From Nectonema munidae (Eukaryota; Nematomorpha; Nectonematoida; Nectonematidae): DNA of 64,000 nt. This document shows positions 43,297 through 55,100 of the stretch, piece by piece. A program made the position numbers and the translations under genes. The stretch covers positions 186,001 to 250,000 of the forward strand of contig JAUIRK010000960.1 of assembly GCA_030549495.1 (NCBI GenBank), given 5' to 3'. The notes below the pieces were generated by a model. The model made no database searches. It saw nothing but the letters and a program-made list of their open reading frames with translations, and was not told the DNA's origin. The first letter of the stretch is position 1, and each line of letters opens with the position of its first letter.

Positions 43297-44442
43297 CATG
43301 CATGGACAATCTACGGCCCGCGGGCCAAATCCGGCCTACGAAGGCTTTTCATCCGGCCCGCGGAGACTTTTGAGTCGGTTCCAGTATAATAAAAGTGGAT
43401 TTAAATTAATAAAAAATATTATTTTTATTGCTTTTCTTGTTGACTTTACTTCATATCTGAATGGCTTAAATTCAAAATTGCAAGGAAAGGGACAATTTGT
43501 TCATCAGTTGTGCACTCATATCCGAACATTTCAAAACAAAATTCAATTGTGGGAAAAACAGCTGATAAATGGTAATACTTTCCATTTCCTTACATTTGTG
43601 CAAAGCATACTGCACTTCCTATGCTGATGAGCTTATATCAATTCACAAAGAATTCATAAGTTAAGAAAGAAGATTAAAAAGATAATCAGTTAAAGAAGAT
43701 TTCAGTTCAAAAGAAACAAATCTCCGTGTTTTCTTTTCACCATTTGATATGAATATTGAGGAAGCTCCAGAGGAAATGCAGGTGGAATTGATTGAACTTA
43801 AAGGAAATGAAGATTTGAGACGAAAAATTAGAGATTATTCATTACTGGAGTTTCAAAAAAAATCTACCTAAAGAAGCTTTCCACAGGATCACAGATTTTG
43901 CAAGAAAAAAATGTCACTATTCGCGAGTTCTTATATATGTGAGCAGCTGTTTACGAAAATGAAATATATAAAATCAAAAATAAGATCAAGGCTGACGGAC
44001 AATCACCTTGAAAATAACCTAAGAGTAGCTGCTCCAGCATTTCACCAAACATTGAGACACTGGTAAATAAACACCAATTCCAAATTTCGCATTAGAATGA
44101 GGTTTGTTACAAGATTAATAAAAAAAAGTGTTTCAGTAAATAATTTTTCTCATATGTAATAATAATTCTACTAAACTATGTGTTTCAAAAAAATATTTAA
44201 ATAAATATTTTCAACTTTTACTATTTTTCTTCCTTAACCTTTCTATTAAATGTAAACGATCAATATATAAAATCATATTGATAAAAATCAGTAGTTTAAT
44301 AAATGTTTATATGTATAGTATATAATAAGTATAACTATGTATGCATACATACTTTGTAAATCTATAATTAAGGCTCCTGGCCCGCAGCCAGTCTTGGAAA
44401 GCATAATCTGGCCCACAAGTGAACAAAGGTTGCCCATGCATG
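43297..44442 (+). mobile_element. Deleted hAT element with perfect 8-bp TSD
   Basis: Ends CATGCATGGACAATCTACGG and, inverted, CATGCATGGGCAACCTTTG, flanked by CTCTACAC (43289-43296 and 44443-44450). The GGCCCGCGGGCCAAATCCGG block just inside the left end is shared with 10845-11119. At 1146 bp it is a deletion derivative keeping parts of the transposase. Confidence 0.9.
43425..44065 (+). pseudogene. hAT transposase remnants
   Basis: Keeps LVDFTSYLNGLNSKLQGKGQ and HIRTFQNKIQLWEKQL (a conserved central helix region), then MKYIKSKIRSRLTDNHLENN and LRVAAPAFHQTLRHW at the C-terminus, with the N-terminus and catalytic core deleted and several frame changes. The type is that of the GTF2IRD2-like hAT at 24073. 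Confidence 0.75.
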
Positions 44443-44450
44443 CTCTACAC

Positions 44451-45893
44451 ATTACATAATACATTTTTTTTTATTTAGAGAAAAGAATTATAAAAATAAT
44501 CTGAAATATAAAAAGAAGGTGAAGAAAACCAATTAGGTTTTTGTCACACCAAAAAAAATGGTGTGATCTACACAAAATCTGAAACACATAAAGAATTTCA
44601 TGTGTTAAAACTCCAGCCCAAAGTGAACTATATGCCTACATTGGGCTATGTTATCTGAGGGCAAATTCAAGTAAAAATGACTTGAATGCTTATTTAGTTT
44701 GATCAACAGTGTTATTTTATCAATAATTTTTTATGCTTCGACAATTCTATATCACATAAATGGGTTCATGATCATAGATGCTCTAATTAGTAAAGTCTCA
44801 ACAAAAAAGAGGATCCCTCGAATTTTAATACATCTAATGTTTTTTTTTTAAGAATTGAGAAAAAGCTATAGAAACAAAAATCAAAAAACTTGTCATTCTG
44901 TGTAAGTTAATTCACGCTACAAAACCTCAATGAAATGAGTTTCTTTATTTCTGTTGCATCAAAAAAGATGAAATAAAAAGAAAGAATGTGATATTCAAGT
45001 TAAAAGATAAAAACTAATAAATCCTAAAATAAAAGTGTTTCTTCCATCTGAAATTGGTAAAGATGTTACTTATCCGTCACTTATGAGAAATATTTAGAAC
45101 TCAAATCATTACTCGAAAATGTTTATATTTTTAAATTAATATCACTTTCTAATTCAAAATTCAATCACTGCATATTAAAAAAAATATATGCTAAAAATCA
45201 ATAACTGATCATCACACCATTATACATTAACATAAAATTAACCAATCAGATGCGAATTCATCATAGAGCGGAAAAATACACAGAAAAGATACAAATTAAA
45301 AATTATTAATTCATCAGAACTTATCACACCCCAATCAGAATGCTTCCAGCGACAGACACACTGACACACACTTGCTTAATATTATATAGATATTTAAAGA
45401 ATTACTAATTACGAGTTCATTTCTACATGTTAGTTAAACGTACGTACATGGGCCAATAAAAATATTTTAATTTACCATTATTTAATTGTTTATTTGATAT
45501 GAATAACTTTAATTTGATTGAAACAATTTGACTCACGAATCAAAGATAATTTTCGCTGATACTTTATAGTAAGTTTAATTTTAATTTTATCCGCATACAC
45601 TCATTACTCTTTATTATCTTGCTAAATTTGTCTGGCAAGAGATGTTTTTTTCAAACAAAAGAGTTATATAATACACAAAAAAAATATTTTGACGTGTGTT
45701 ACAATTTTGATTGTCCATCCTTTTAAAAAATAAATATACCAAACAATTCAAAAGGAGTGGAAATTGAATTCTGATAGATCCTATAATTACACTGAAAAAA
45801 TTTGAAATACATATTTATTAATTTGAAAATTATTAAAAACTTACTAAAAATATTTTGTATCGCTTCAAAGGGAAAAATATTCTTCCATGATAA
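44451..45893. other. AT-rich DNA, no feature
   Basis: No exon or element. A short inverted pair TGGGCT/AGCCCA occurs around 44617-44647. No coding frame above noise. Confidence 0.4.
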
Positions 45894-46023
45894 AGGCAAA
45901 GGTAAAGGTATTGTGAGATGTTTTCATCGAAAAGGTACAATTGCGCTGCTTGTATCGAACTTTGAGGAAGGTTTAAGGAAGGCTGAATCCAACATCTAAC
46001 CAAGCTTACTCAGACCCCTATAT
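45894..46023 (-). repeat. tRNA-derived SINE, subfamily A, diverged
   Basis: Minus strand: GGGTCTGAGTAAGCTTGGTT head, degraded B box (GGATTCAGCC), CAAAGTTCGATACAAGC body, GCGCAATTGTACC and ACCTTTACCTTT tail. Confidence 0.65.
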
Positions 46024-46907
46024 GGCTGGATAGATGTTAAAGATAGTCATTATCAGAAATTCTTTGATAAATAAAATAATTACTATTCTATTTTTTATTT
46101 TTTTTATTTTTAACCTTATTTGATTCTAGTTTTTGCTATGAATTTATTTGAATTTGAATGCCTACTCTAAGACCAAGGAAAAAGACCATTTTTTTGCAAA
46201 AAGTAATTAAAATTTTAGTTTATAAAAAATTTTTATTACTAGAAATATCTAAAAGTGAGAGTCTATTTTTTTGTCTGAAATATTTAAAAAAAAAATAGAA
46301 AAATTTGCTATTAATTTCAATCCTATATCCTTTTCTAATCATTATCTAAAAATTGTTAACCTTGGTTTCAAAGCTACTACTTAATTGTGAAGAGATAATT
46401 TAGTTATATGTTAAACAGCGCATATCAATGATAGAACTTTTTCTAAAACCAAAATGGAGAAATGCAAATTTGTTTTTTTAATTATTACTGCTGTATTTTC
46501 AGATGAGTGCCTTTGATAGTGTTTCCTTTTATGTAATAAGTGTAAATAACAAAGATATATTTGTTTTTAAAGATAGTCATACCCTTTTGGGTCTCTATTT
46601 TTGGCTTATTTTTTCAACTAATTACTCAAAACAGATCATTTTTATTTTATCGGACAATGGTTTCCCACTCGACCTCAAATGTTGTAGCTGAATAATTTTA
46701 ATTTATCTCTTTTCGACACATTCTTATTTACTGCAACAACTGATCATCTACAACTTAGTCATGATCGCAGAATAACCTAATGCCCATAAATCCAGACAAA
46801 TGTGGAGTAATGAGCTTAGTTAAAAGACGAATAAATTTTGCATATAGTTTGAATGGAACAACATTGAGGTGTGAATCATATGAAAGACTATGGAATTATA
46901 TTGCAAA
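46024..46907. other. AT-rich DNA with one weak exon candidate
   Basis: TTTTCAG before 46502 is followed by ATGAGTGCCTTTGATAGTG and a GTAATAAG about 30 bases on; it is too short to call. Otherwise featureless. Confidence 0.35.
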
Positions 46908-47235
46908 TAGAGTTCAACCCTCGAGAAATTTTTTGATCTAGATGAAAAATCTCGAGAACGAGATTTATATTTTTCTCGAGAATTCTCGCATTATAAATAT
47001 TTAGTTTTGTTTTAGATAAAATATTTTTACAATTAATAATTTTGAAAAAGTCTGATATTTTTATTTTAAAAATAAGAGTTAAAGGTTAAAGCTTAAAGCC
47101 TAAGGTTACATTTTTAATGATAAGGTGTTAATTTTTGTAGATGTAAGATTTGATATACCTCATTCGGGGAGAGGATGTTAGATAAGTTATTAATTTTTTC
47201 ACGATATTAAATAATATATTTTATCAAATATTAAA

Positions 47236-47575
47236 AATAAAATTCTGTAATCAAAGAATCGAAAAATATTCTTTAAAAAATCAAAAAAAAAACTTTCTGT
47301 TCATATTTTGCTACCTTATACGATGTTACAAAAGTTATAACCTATACTTTGCAATTTGCACGATTTTAAATATATTTGTCAAATAATCAAAATAAAATTC
47401 TGTAATCAAAGAATCGAAAAATATTCTTTAAAAAATCAAAAAATATCAAACTTTCTGTTCATATTTTGCTACCTCACACAATGTTACAAAAGTTATTACC
47501 TATACTTTGCAATTTTCACGATTTTAAATATTATATTTGTCGAAAAATCAAAGAATCGAAAAATGTTCAAATGAA
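47236..47575 (+). repeat. ~155-bp tandem repeat inside hAT element
   Basis: AATAAAATTCTGTAATCAAA starts at 47236 and 47391; the AATCAAAGAATCGAAAAAT part recurs a third time near 47546. Units share CATATTTTGCTACCT and GTTACAAAAGTTAT. Confidence 0.8.
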
Positions 47576-47719
47576 AAAATATTTATTCTTTTTAAATATA
47601 TCGTTGGCTCCCCTTACTTTTAGTTTCGTATGTGCATAATTTGATAAAAATTAATTATTAAAGACTAGGTTTATCTTTCAATTTTTAAAAGTAACTATAT
47701 TTAAATTCAATAGAGAAAA

Positions 47720-48366
47720 AAATTTGGTTTTAGACTCGAAAACAAGATGGAACAGTATAGTTTTAATGATAGAACGATTTCTTGAAATAAAATCTTGTGT
47801 TGCAAAAAGCTTAATTGACAAAAGAAAACATTTCAGTTTCCGAATCTGAAACCAAGTTCTTATGTGATCTTATGAATACTATGAAGCCGATCAAAATTGC
47901 TTCTGAAAGAATCTGTAGTAGGGATTCAAATCTTTTGACAGATGAAGCTGCGTTTGAGTTCATCTTTGAGGAGCTAGATTCTCTTAGTACTGCTTTGTCT
48001 TCAAAAGTTAAAGATTCTTTTATTTCCAGAATAAGTGTCAGAAGAAACGTAGAACTTATTAGTCTTTTAGAATATTTAAATTCTGGCAAAAATTATTATT
48101 CAAGATCAATCAAAAGTTTTACACTTTTAGACCCACATCAAGTTCGTGAACTTTTGATCAATTTGTTAGATGTAGAAGCGTTTGAAGCAACAGGAAAAAT
48201 GTCAATTCAACTCGAAAACTTATTTAATAATTTAAAATGTATTCCACCAACATCAACGGAGCCTGAAAGAATATTTTCTTCTGCTGGGATTTTTGTCACT
48301 AAGCTTAGTGACAAAAGTATCAATAGCTTGATTTTTTTAAGAAATTTTTTTAAACTTTCAAAATAA
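47720..48366 (+). pseudogene. hAT transposase, C-terminal half
   Basis: Reads DSKTRWNSIVLMIERFLEIK, changes frame near 47815, then runs open to 48366: SETKFLCDLMNTMKPIKIAS, a helical stretch, and the dimerisation region PPTSTEPERIFSSAGIFVTK followed by LSDKSINSLIFLRNFFK. The usual RSR between TKL and LSDK is absent, a small in-frame deletion. The N-terminal half, with the BED finger and first two catalytic residues, is missing. The TRWNS block precedes it as in intact hAT transposases. Confidence 0.8.
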
Positions 48367-48544
48367 ATACATTTTTCTAAAATTTTTGATAATTTTTAAT
48401 AAGTTTAAATTATTGAAAGTTGTATTTTTCTAGATGGGTTTTAGATTTGTTAAACTTCAAAAAAGTTCGAGAATTCTCGAGAAATCTCGATATATTATTT
48501 TTTCTATCGAGAAAAATTGCCAAAATATTGAACCTGCAAACCAA

Positions 48545-49005
48545 TTAGAAGGAATTCGAGATCTCCGATATGAAGTTCGACTAAGAAGGTTGAAAATGTT
48601 GACCATTGTGAAAAGAGAATAAAGGAATGAGCTCATTCTAAATAGAATTTTGAAGGGGCATGACCTCAGACGAAAATTTGTCCTAGACGAGAGGCCCAAC
48701 CTCCATGGCCACAGTGTAAAAGAGAAAAGAAGGTTTGTAAAGATGCAGAAGGAACTATTCTTCTCAACTCGTATAGTGAACCGATGTAATTCTTTGCCAA
48801 GTGCTTTGATTGAAGCTGAAACAGTATATGCTTTTAAGAAGAGTTTGGATCGGATGCTAGATGACCAGGATAAGCATTACTCTTACCAAGTTTATATTTT
48901 TGTGTATTACGTGACTCATACCCCAAAAAGGTTTCAGTCATTAATAAATGTATTCTATTCTAGATACCATTTAAAATTTTCCACATTTAATTATTTTTAC
49001 CTTTA
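48545..49005 (+). pseudogene. CR1/L2-like LINE ORF2 tail
   Basis: A single frame reads LEGIRDLRYEVRLRRLKMLT, RNELILNRILKGHDL, HGHSVKEKRRFVKMQKELFF and STRIVNRCNSLPSALIEAET with AFKKSLDRML. It is interrupted once by TAA at 48620-48622. The phrase order (Y-ERL-LGL-T, R-R-DLI, RGHS-K, FFS-RVV-WNSLP, FK-LD) is the C-terminus of CR1/L2-type non-LTR retrotransposons. It begins 10 bases after the hAT element, so the LINE was probably truncated or cut there. Confidence 0.75.
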
Positions 49006-49189
49006 ATAAAAGAGTAAAAAGTATATTTCCCTTGCTTACCTCTTAAATATATTTCATTTCCACAAATAGCGTATTTGTTGAAAGTTTTTTTACTTAAACC
49101 ACTTCACATAGTTGAACCAGGAGCGCACATCCGGGATCTAAATCAATATTAGATCATTACCCCACTTTTTAGTTCATTGGAACATTGTA

Positions 49190-49930
49190 GATCTTCCATT
49201 TAGTCAAGATTAAATAAAATAAGCACATTTGATTTGGTATAAAAACAGATATTTTATTTAAATTTCAAAAATATTTCTGTAGACATTAGGCGTAAATTGC
49301 ACATTTGATTGACACTTCCAGATATTTTAAAACCTCTAAATGCAAAATCTGAGTTCAGAAATTATTATTGATTTGGTATAAAAACATAAATTTAATGTAA
49401 AATTTGAATCAATATTTTAGGAAACAATTTTTAAGAAGTAAACCGCATAATTAATTGACACTTATACGTATTTTCAAATCCTAAATGAAAAAATTGAGTC
49501 AAGAAATGAAACCAGCATGGCCGATTTAGTACATATAATTTATGTAAAATTTGAAGGGATATTTTGTTAGATATATTTCTCATCAATCAAAATTTTCATT
49601 GACATTTTCTCAAAAGTAGCCATGGATATTGAAAAAATTAAATATATAAAGTGTTATGCGTTCAAAACGGTATAAAATTTTAAATTTTCAAGGGAGTATC
49701 TAATATAGGCCATATGTTATAAGGTTAACTACAGATAATGTCAAAATTTTGTTGAAAAATGTTAATTTTTGATTTTGATTGACAGTTTTTGATATGAGAG
49801 GGTGATTCAACTACCATTAAAATGGTACTAAAAGATGTGGCTAACAATTTTAAGAAAAGTCACAAAATTTGAAGGGATATAATTCAGCCAATTTTGTACA
49901 ATTAATTTTATAGTAAATCGCCCCAAAGCA
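49190..49930. repeat. Second copy of the GATTTGGTATAAAAA family
   Basis: Units at 49231, 49370 and 49523, spaced 139 and 153 bp, each with GATTTGGTATAAAAAC or a variant. The downstream part matches 5660-5820. Confidence 0.65.
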
Positions 49931-50884
49931 CTAATAGGGTTAAGAAAAATTCGAGCACATTTGTCGCTTGTTGCCGATGTGTCACTTGACCTACATTGAT
50001 GAAAGACACGCTAGTGATGCAATTAGCAATTTCATCAGGCTCAACGTCGAAGAGGTACATGTAGATTCCTATTATTGGTTTAACAAAAGCATTATGCACA
50101 GAGGGAAACTACTCGAGTATTTTGACTTTTGTTAACAAGAGTATCCCTCGTTTTGAAGCACATTTCTGATGATAGCTTCCTTCAAAAAAATCCACAGAAG
50201 GGGTAAAATAATAAATGAAAAAGTTATATGCAGCTGTCCATGCGTTTGTTTTTCTTATCCGTTATTCTGACATAATATTTTTTTTATATAATATAATAAA
50301 TAAATAATTCATGATATTTTTTATAATGTTCGATTGTTAAATTTTGTAAGTAACACTGTACATAATTAATTAAATCATTTTATTTAAGAAAATTTGTTGA
50401 TTATTATAATAAAAATATAATATCGAAAAAAATGAAAAATGTACTTGATCTATTTATGACAGCTGTCAGTATTTTATTTGTAGACAGAAATAGTCAAAAA
50501 AACGCAATGATTTTCTAGTTCTCGTATACTATGATTTATGTTAGATTAAAAAGTTTTTTAATGATTTTGTGTTCTTAGAGTTAAATAATTTTATGAAAAG
50601 TGATTAAACTACCATTTTTGTATACTATGATTCCTTACAAAATGTAAAAATACAAGCGTTACCAAATCACCCTATAAGGGTTAGCTACTTCAACGTTGGC
50701 TTTTACTGCTTATAAAAACATGAAAATATCAAATAAACTATCTCATTTTTTATGCCTACTATTATTTTGAAATTATTCTGAGAACAGACAGTTTCATTTT
50801 AAAAAAGTGAAATTCGTTATTAGTTTATTTTGTCTCCTTTCTCTTTTATGTTAATTATGTAGCAAATTTTTCAATTTTAAGTAA

Positions 50885-51046
50885 AAGGTTAGGTAAAGGT
50901 ACACGGGTGGGTTTTCATTGACAAGGCACTGATGTACCGCTTATGTCAAACTATGAAAAAATTGGTATCGATGAGGAATCGAATCCAGAGGCTTCCGTTC
51001 TGAGTCCATCATCTCAACCAACTTGCCATGTCACCCATAGAGTATG
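50885..51046 (-). repeat. tRNA-derived SINE, subfamily B
   Basis: Minus strand: GGGTGACATGGCAAGTTGGT head, GGATTCGATTCC B box, CATAGTTTGACATAAGCGG body, tail ACCTTTACCTAACCTTT. It sits at the same location as 8281-8432 in copy 1, so it was inherited with the composite. Confidence 0.7.
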
Positions 51047-51054
51047 CTGTAGGG

Positions 51055-51266
51055 CAGCGTTTTTCAAACTGTGGGTCCGACCCTTGAGTGGGTCGCGTGA
51101 AAAATAAAATGGGTCATGACAAAAAAGAAAGGACATATAAATAGTCGATGCTGAATAAATGAACCTAGTGAACAGAGTTTGTCTTATTTCACCTAAGTAT
51201 TATGGGTCGCGATGCAAACCGTGGTTTTTGCTATCGGGCGAAGTAAAAAAAGTTTGAAAAGGGCTG
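51055..51266. mobile_element. Nested hAT miniature element, 212 bp
   Basis: CAGCGTTTTTCAAACTG and, inverted, CAGCCCTTTTCAAACTT, flanked by CTGTAGGG and CTGTGGGG. The empty site is visible in copy 1 near 8427 (TATGCTGCAGGGGATACG), which proves the insertion. The interior carries GTGGGTC/GGGTCGCG blocks. Confidence 0.9.
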
Positions 51267-51677
51267 CTGTGGGGATACGTCAAATTAGTTTTCAAAAAAC
51301 TTAAGTTATGCTGTAAAATTTTTTAGTTATTTTTGAAGCTCTATAACTTTTTCTGATTGACTTTTTTTCCTTAAAAGTTATTATAAAAGGCAAATCATTG
51401 CAAAATGTTAAAAGTTATTTTGCTCATTCGCACCCCCCCCCCCTCCAAACAATTTTCGATTTTTTTAAACTAGTGTATATGCGATATGCAAATTTAATTA
51501 AAATATTTTCGCTGGAAGTATAGTATTTGAATTTCCCCAATTTTGTAAAAAAAAATATAAAGTAGTCTTATAAATTTACGTATGCGCTGTATACACTTTA
51601 TTTTAAAGGTTTGCTTGAAAATTGCAAAAAAAAATTTGCCCCTAATAATTTTGAGGATGTGCGCCCCTGAGTTGAAC

Positions 51678-52609
51678 ATTAAAAAACTTTGGTATATTAT
51701 CTTATATTTATGATAGATACTTTGAAATATATAATATAATTCCTTTTCATTAGATAATTTTCATGATCTAATTGGGAATTTGTTTTTTTGACTACAGTAA
51801 AAGACACTATTTAATTAAGGGAACCATCAAAAGTAGTCTTTGTGAACATGTGATTGCTTAACAAAAGTCTATTAGCCTGAATCATGATTATTTGGGAAGA
51901 ATTGAAGCTGCGCGTTATAAATAGGTGGTCATTAAGACAAGTTTAATTGGGGTTACTAAATGAAAGGTTTTTCATCAAAATGTACTTGTTTTATGATAAC
52001 CAAAAAGCATATGTCTTATATCATTTTTGTTGTTGATATTATTAGAAGGAATCAGAAGTGAGAATCGATGAACAAAATGATTGCATAGAGATCGAAAATG
52101 AATAGATAAGGTGGGGAAGTGGAAGAGTTGAATGGATACAAAATCTGATTCATTATTTTGTGGGAAATGTATTTGAGACATCATTGTTGATAAAGTGGAG
52201 TGTATAAAGATCTAGCTTCAAGGCTTAAATCTTTTGACTAAAGTAAAATTTAGAATCACAAAGAATATGGAAGTGTCAAAGATCTACCAAGTTCAATTGA
52301 ATAAAGTATTATATATCAATTTAACATTATGGTTCAGCTTCGACAAAGATAAAAAAAAGATAACCTATATATTAGATACATAAAAATACATTTGTATTAC
52401 GAACTAAATTTGATATGAGTCTTTTTAAGACTCCTTTAAAAGGTATCTAACCAAACTTTATTTCAAGTATGTAACGTTTAACAAACATCTTATTTTAAGA
52501 AAATATTATTCCATGATCTAATTGCCTTGAAGAGAAAATTGTTAAGTTTCTGTTTATGGGACGAAATTCTAAATAAGTGTTAAGTTTCTGTTTATGGGAG
52601 GAATTTTAG
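51678..52609. other. AT-rich DNA, no feature
   Basis: A repeat of GTTAAGTTTCTGTTTATGGG occurs at 52541 and 52578 (37 bp apart) just before the SINE. No genes seen. Confidence 0.45.
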
Positions 52610-52752
52610 TGGGCGTGAGTAAGGTTGGTCAGATATTGGGTTTCGATAACTTAAGGTCTTGGGTGCGATCCCGTACCAAACCTACTTTCCTCATAGTTCG
52701 ATACAAGCAGCGCAATTGTGCCTTCTCGATAAAAACCTTTACCTTTTTATGG
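52610..52752 (+). repeat. tRNA-derived SINE, subfamily A
   Basis: GTGGGCGTGAGTAAGGTTGG head, B-box region GGGTGCGATCCC, CATAGTTCGATACAAGCAGC body, GCAATTGTGCCTTCTCGATA, tail ACCTTTACCTTTTT. Confidence 0.8.
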
Positions 52753-54847
52753 GATGAAAATTTGAAGGAAAGATTTTCATTATTTCGCCAATAATAATGA
52801 TGAACAGGGTTATCCTTTAGAAAATGGGTTTTAAAATCCTGACCCAGCAAATATATCATTTATAAACGAAAAAGGATAATGAAGTGTAGCTTATTTGACT
52901 AATTACTTGGAATTTTCAATGAATTTTAAAGATATATTTTGTTTGATTTATAATTTGTTATCAAAGGTTGAACTGTTGGAGCTCCAAATTTAACTTGTAG
53001 TATGGAATTTTTGACTGAAAAAAATAATGAAATAAAATTAGTCTTAATTTGGTAGTTAACATATTTTAACCCTTTCCAAATGGTTACGAGAATTTTTAAA
53101 GTCAATTTTATTAGTAATTTTTTTAGTATTAAAAATGATATATTTACTCTTTCCTATGTTTATCTTCAAATTATTATTTGAATACGAGGTTAGAGAGTTT
53201 GTCAAGAAAATTTTTGTTTTTCTTCTTACAATATAATTTCCGACATTTCAGACCATTTTCCAAATTGTACTATCATTAAAAAATTTTTTCATAAAAATTC
53301 CTCCAAATATCATTACCGTTGGAAAAGAAATTTCAGTTTAAAAAATCGGTGCACTTTTTGTCTTCTGAGTAGATTTTCGATATTACTTTTCTTGTTTTAA
53401 GGCTAAGTCTTATAATGATTATTTAAAATCTATTTTTTTTTCATTAACGTCTACTTCTTTGTTATAGTAAAGCACATTTGAGCTATATGTGATCAGATAC
53501 AGTAATGTAGCCAGTCATTTGAATATATGAGCCCATTCATTTTTGAGCGATGCAAATATTTTTTATAGCACAGAACTATATAAGAACTCTATAATTTAAA
53601 GCTCAAAATGTTCATCCCTATTAATTACTGTAAACAAGCCCTTCGATAAGGGCCGGGGCAAGCAAGGGAGCTAGGCCCCTGGGACTTATTTTGCCCATCT
53701 GAAGCTCCTTTGAAATATATAAATGTATACACTTTCTTTTATTCCCGGCCTCATTAAAATCAGTTTTGCCTCCCTCCTCCCCGTCTTGAAGTTGGCGACG
53801 GAGCTAATTTAAACAATCAAGTCTTTTATTCTAGAAATCAAGCATCATCCTTAGAATTCTTTTTATTTAATGTTTTCTTTTTTTTATCAAGATTTATTTG
53901 AATAGTTGGCAATGTTTTTACACTTTGCTTAAAATTTTTGTTAATAAAACTTAGTACAAATAATTTCATTTTCATGTAATTTTTAGCTTATAACTTACGG
54001 ATTGGAATAGCTCATTTATATAAATTTAAAGTTTGTAGAATATTTCTTCCAAAATTTTTAATACCGAATAATCAATCCACCTAACCAATTCATTTGATAT
54101 GAACCAGGCTTGTTGACAATTAGGGAGATGAGAGGCTGAGAAATATCTGTTAGCTCCTAATCAATATTGCATCGGGTAGTGGGGTTGTTGAATAATCTGT
54201 TGTAGGATAAATGAAGTTTGACTGTATTACCAATGACTCCTCTAATACAACCCTTTCCATATGGTCTTTAGAAGATAAATACATGTTTAACCTTTGAACA
54301 CCAAATATAAAATCGGTTCAACCAAAAATTCAGCTCCTTAAGATTTACAAAAGAGATCATTTTTAGTCATGGTATAAAACCTTCAGTTGGTTACAGCATA
54401 GCATATATAATAGACTGGCTATACAGATAGACGGTGACCATCCGTTTCAATAACTAGTAAATAGCAATAAGGGGGATGACTTAATTACATCTGATGAGTA
54501 GTATTATGATCTATCATATATGAATGATTTTGTTCACTTGTTGAGCTTAAAGAGTTGTTCACAAACTTTCTAAAAAATTTTGACGTAGCGGTCTAACTAA
54601 TTTTTTAATAGCTTGGAGTCTCATTTAAAAAAATAAATCAACAGATAAACTACTGTATTAAAAAATCGACACATTTGGTTATTCAAAACTTGTCTGAACA
54701 ATCCAAATCCCAAAGACCAATGCCCCCAAAGGAAGCGCACACGAACTTTTACTTTCAACGGAAGTAAAAGTTAATTACTAAAGTAGTCTACCTTTCTGGC
54801 TCCTAAATGGGTTATTAACTATAAAGTTGAACTTTTGTGATTCCTAG
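52753..54847. other. AT-rich DNA with one GC-richer block
   Basis: A GC-rich island at 53640-53810 (GGGCCGGGGCAAGCAAGGG to CTCCCCGTCTTGAAG) may be a miniature element, but I cannot pair its ends. The remainder shows nothing. An acceptor TGATTCCTAG closes the stretch. Confidence 0.35.
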
Positions 54848-55087
54848 AAGTCTCCTCTTCAAGGAATTCACTGGAAGGAGGAAAGAGAGATCAGAAAGGC
54901 GTCTCTTGCTTCTCTTCATAACTCCCACGACCCCAAATGCAAGCGAAAGTACAAGAAGAGAAAGGTGAAGAAGCGAAAGTCCACCGACATCTATCTCCGC
55001 AAAAAGAAGCATCGTATGCATTTTCTTTCCCTGTCTCCTCTTCATTGTTATGTGGATGACAACCGTTTCTTCTCATCCCTGAAATGA
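54848..55087 (+). CDS. Candidate terminal exon with Lys/Arg-rich tail
   Basis: After TTTTGTGATTCCTAG an 80-codon phase-0 frame reads KSPLQGIHWKEEREIRKASL, then PKCKRKYKKRKVKKRKSTDI, YLRKKKHRMHFLSL and ends DDNRFFSSLK, stop TGA at 55085-55087, overlapped by an AATAAA. GC and codon choice (AAG, CTC, CCC) are unlike the AT-rich background and fit a host exon. The basic run could be a nuclear localisation or polyanion-binding segment. I do not recognise the family, and the upstream exons were not found. The opposite strand is also open for 76 codons, but splice and polyA context favour the plus strand. Confidence 0.5.
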   Translation, partial: KSPLQGIHWKEEREIRKASLASLHNSHDPKCKRKYKKRKVKKRKSTDIYLRKKKHRMHFLSLSPLHCYVDDNRFFSSLK

Positions 55088-55100
55088 ATAAAAAAAACAT

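Larger units (their letters stand above)
46908..48535 (+). mobile_element. hAT-related element with CTCGAGAATTCTCG arms
   Basis: Left AGAGTTCAACCC and, inverted, AGGTTCAA, each followed by TCTCGAGAA phrases (46920-46990; 48465-48510). The flanks share GCAAA (46903-46907 and 48536-48540), a five-base duplication of the kind seen in some hAT-related families. Limits are good to a few bases. It holds a tandem repeat and a truncated transposase. Confidence 0.6.
49118..51669. mobile_element. hAT-like composite, complete copy 3
   Basis: Ends CAGGAGCGCACATCC (49118) and GGATGTGCGCCCCTG (51655-51669), with a perfect duplication AGTTGAAC (49110-49117 and 51670-51677). The right 1.4 kb (50300-51669) matches copy 1. 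The left 0.8 kb is instead the GATTTGGTATAAAAA repeat family of 4620-5820. A SINE and a nested hAT miniature element sit inside. It is non-coding. Confidence 0.85.

Noticed and set aside
53640-53810. GC-rich block as a hAT element
   Set aside because: No inverted ends or target duplication could be paired.
54815-55045. 76-codon minus-strand frame
   Set aside because: The plus strand has the better exon: acceptor, in-frame stop and overlapping polyA signal.
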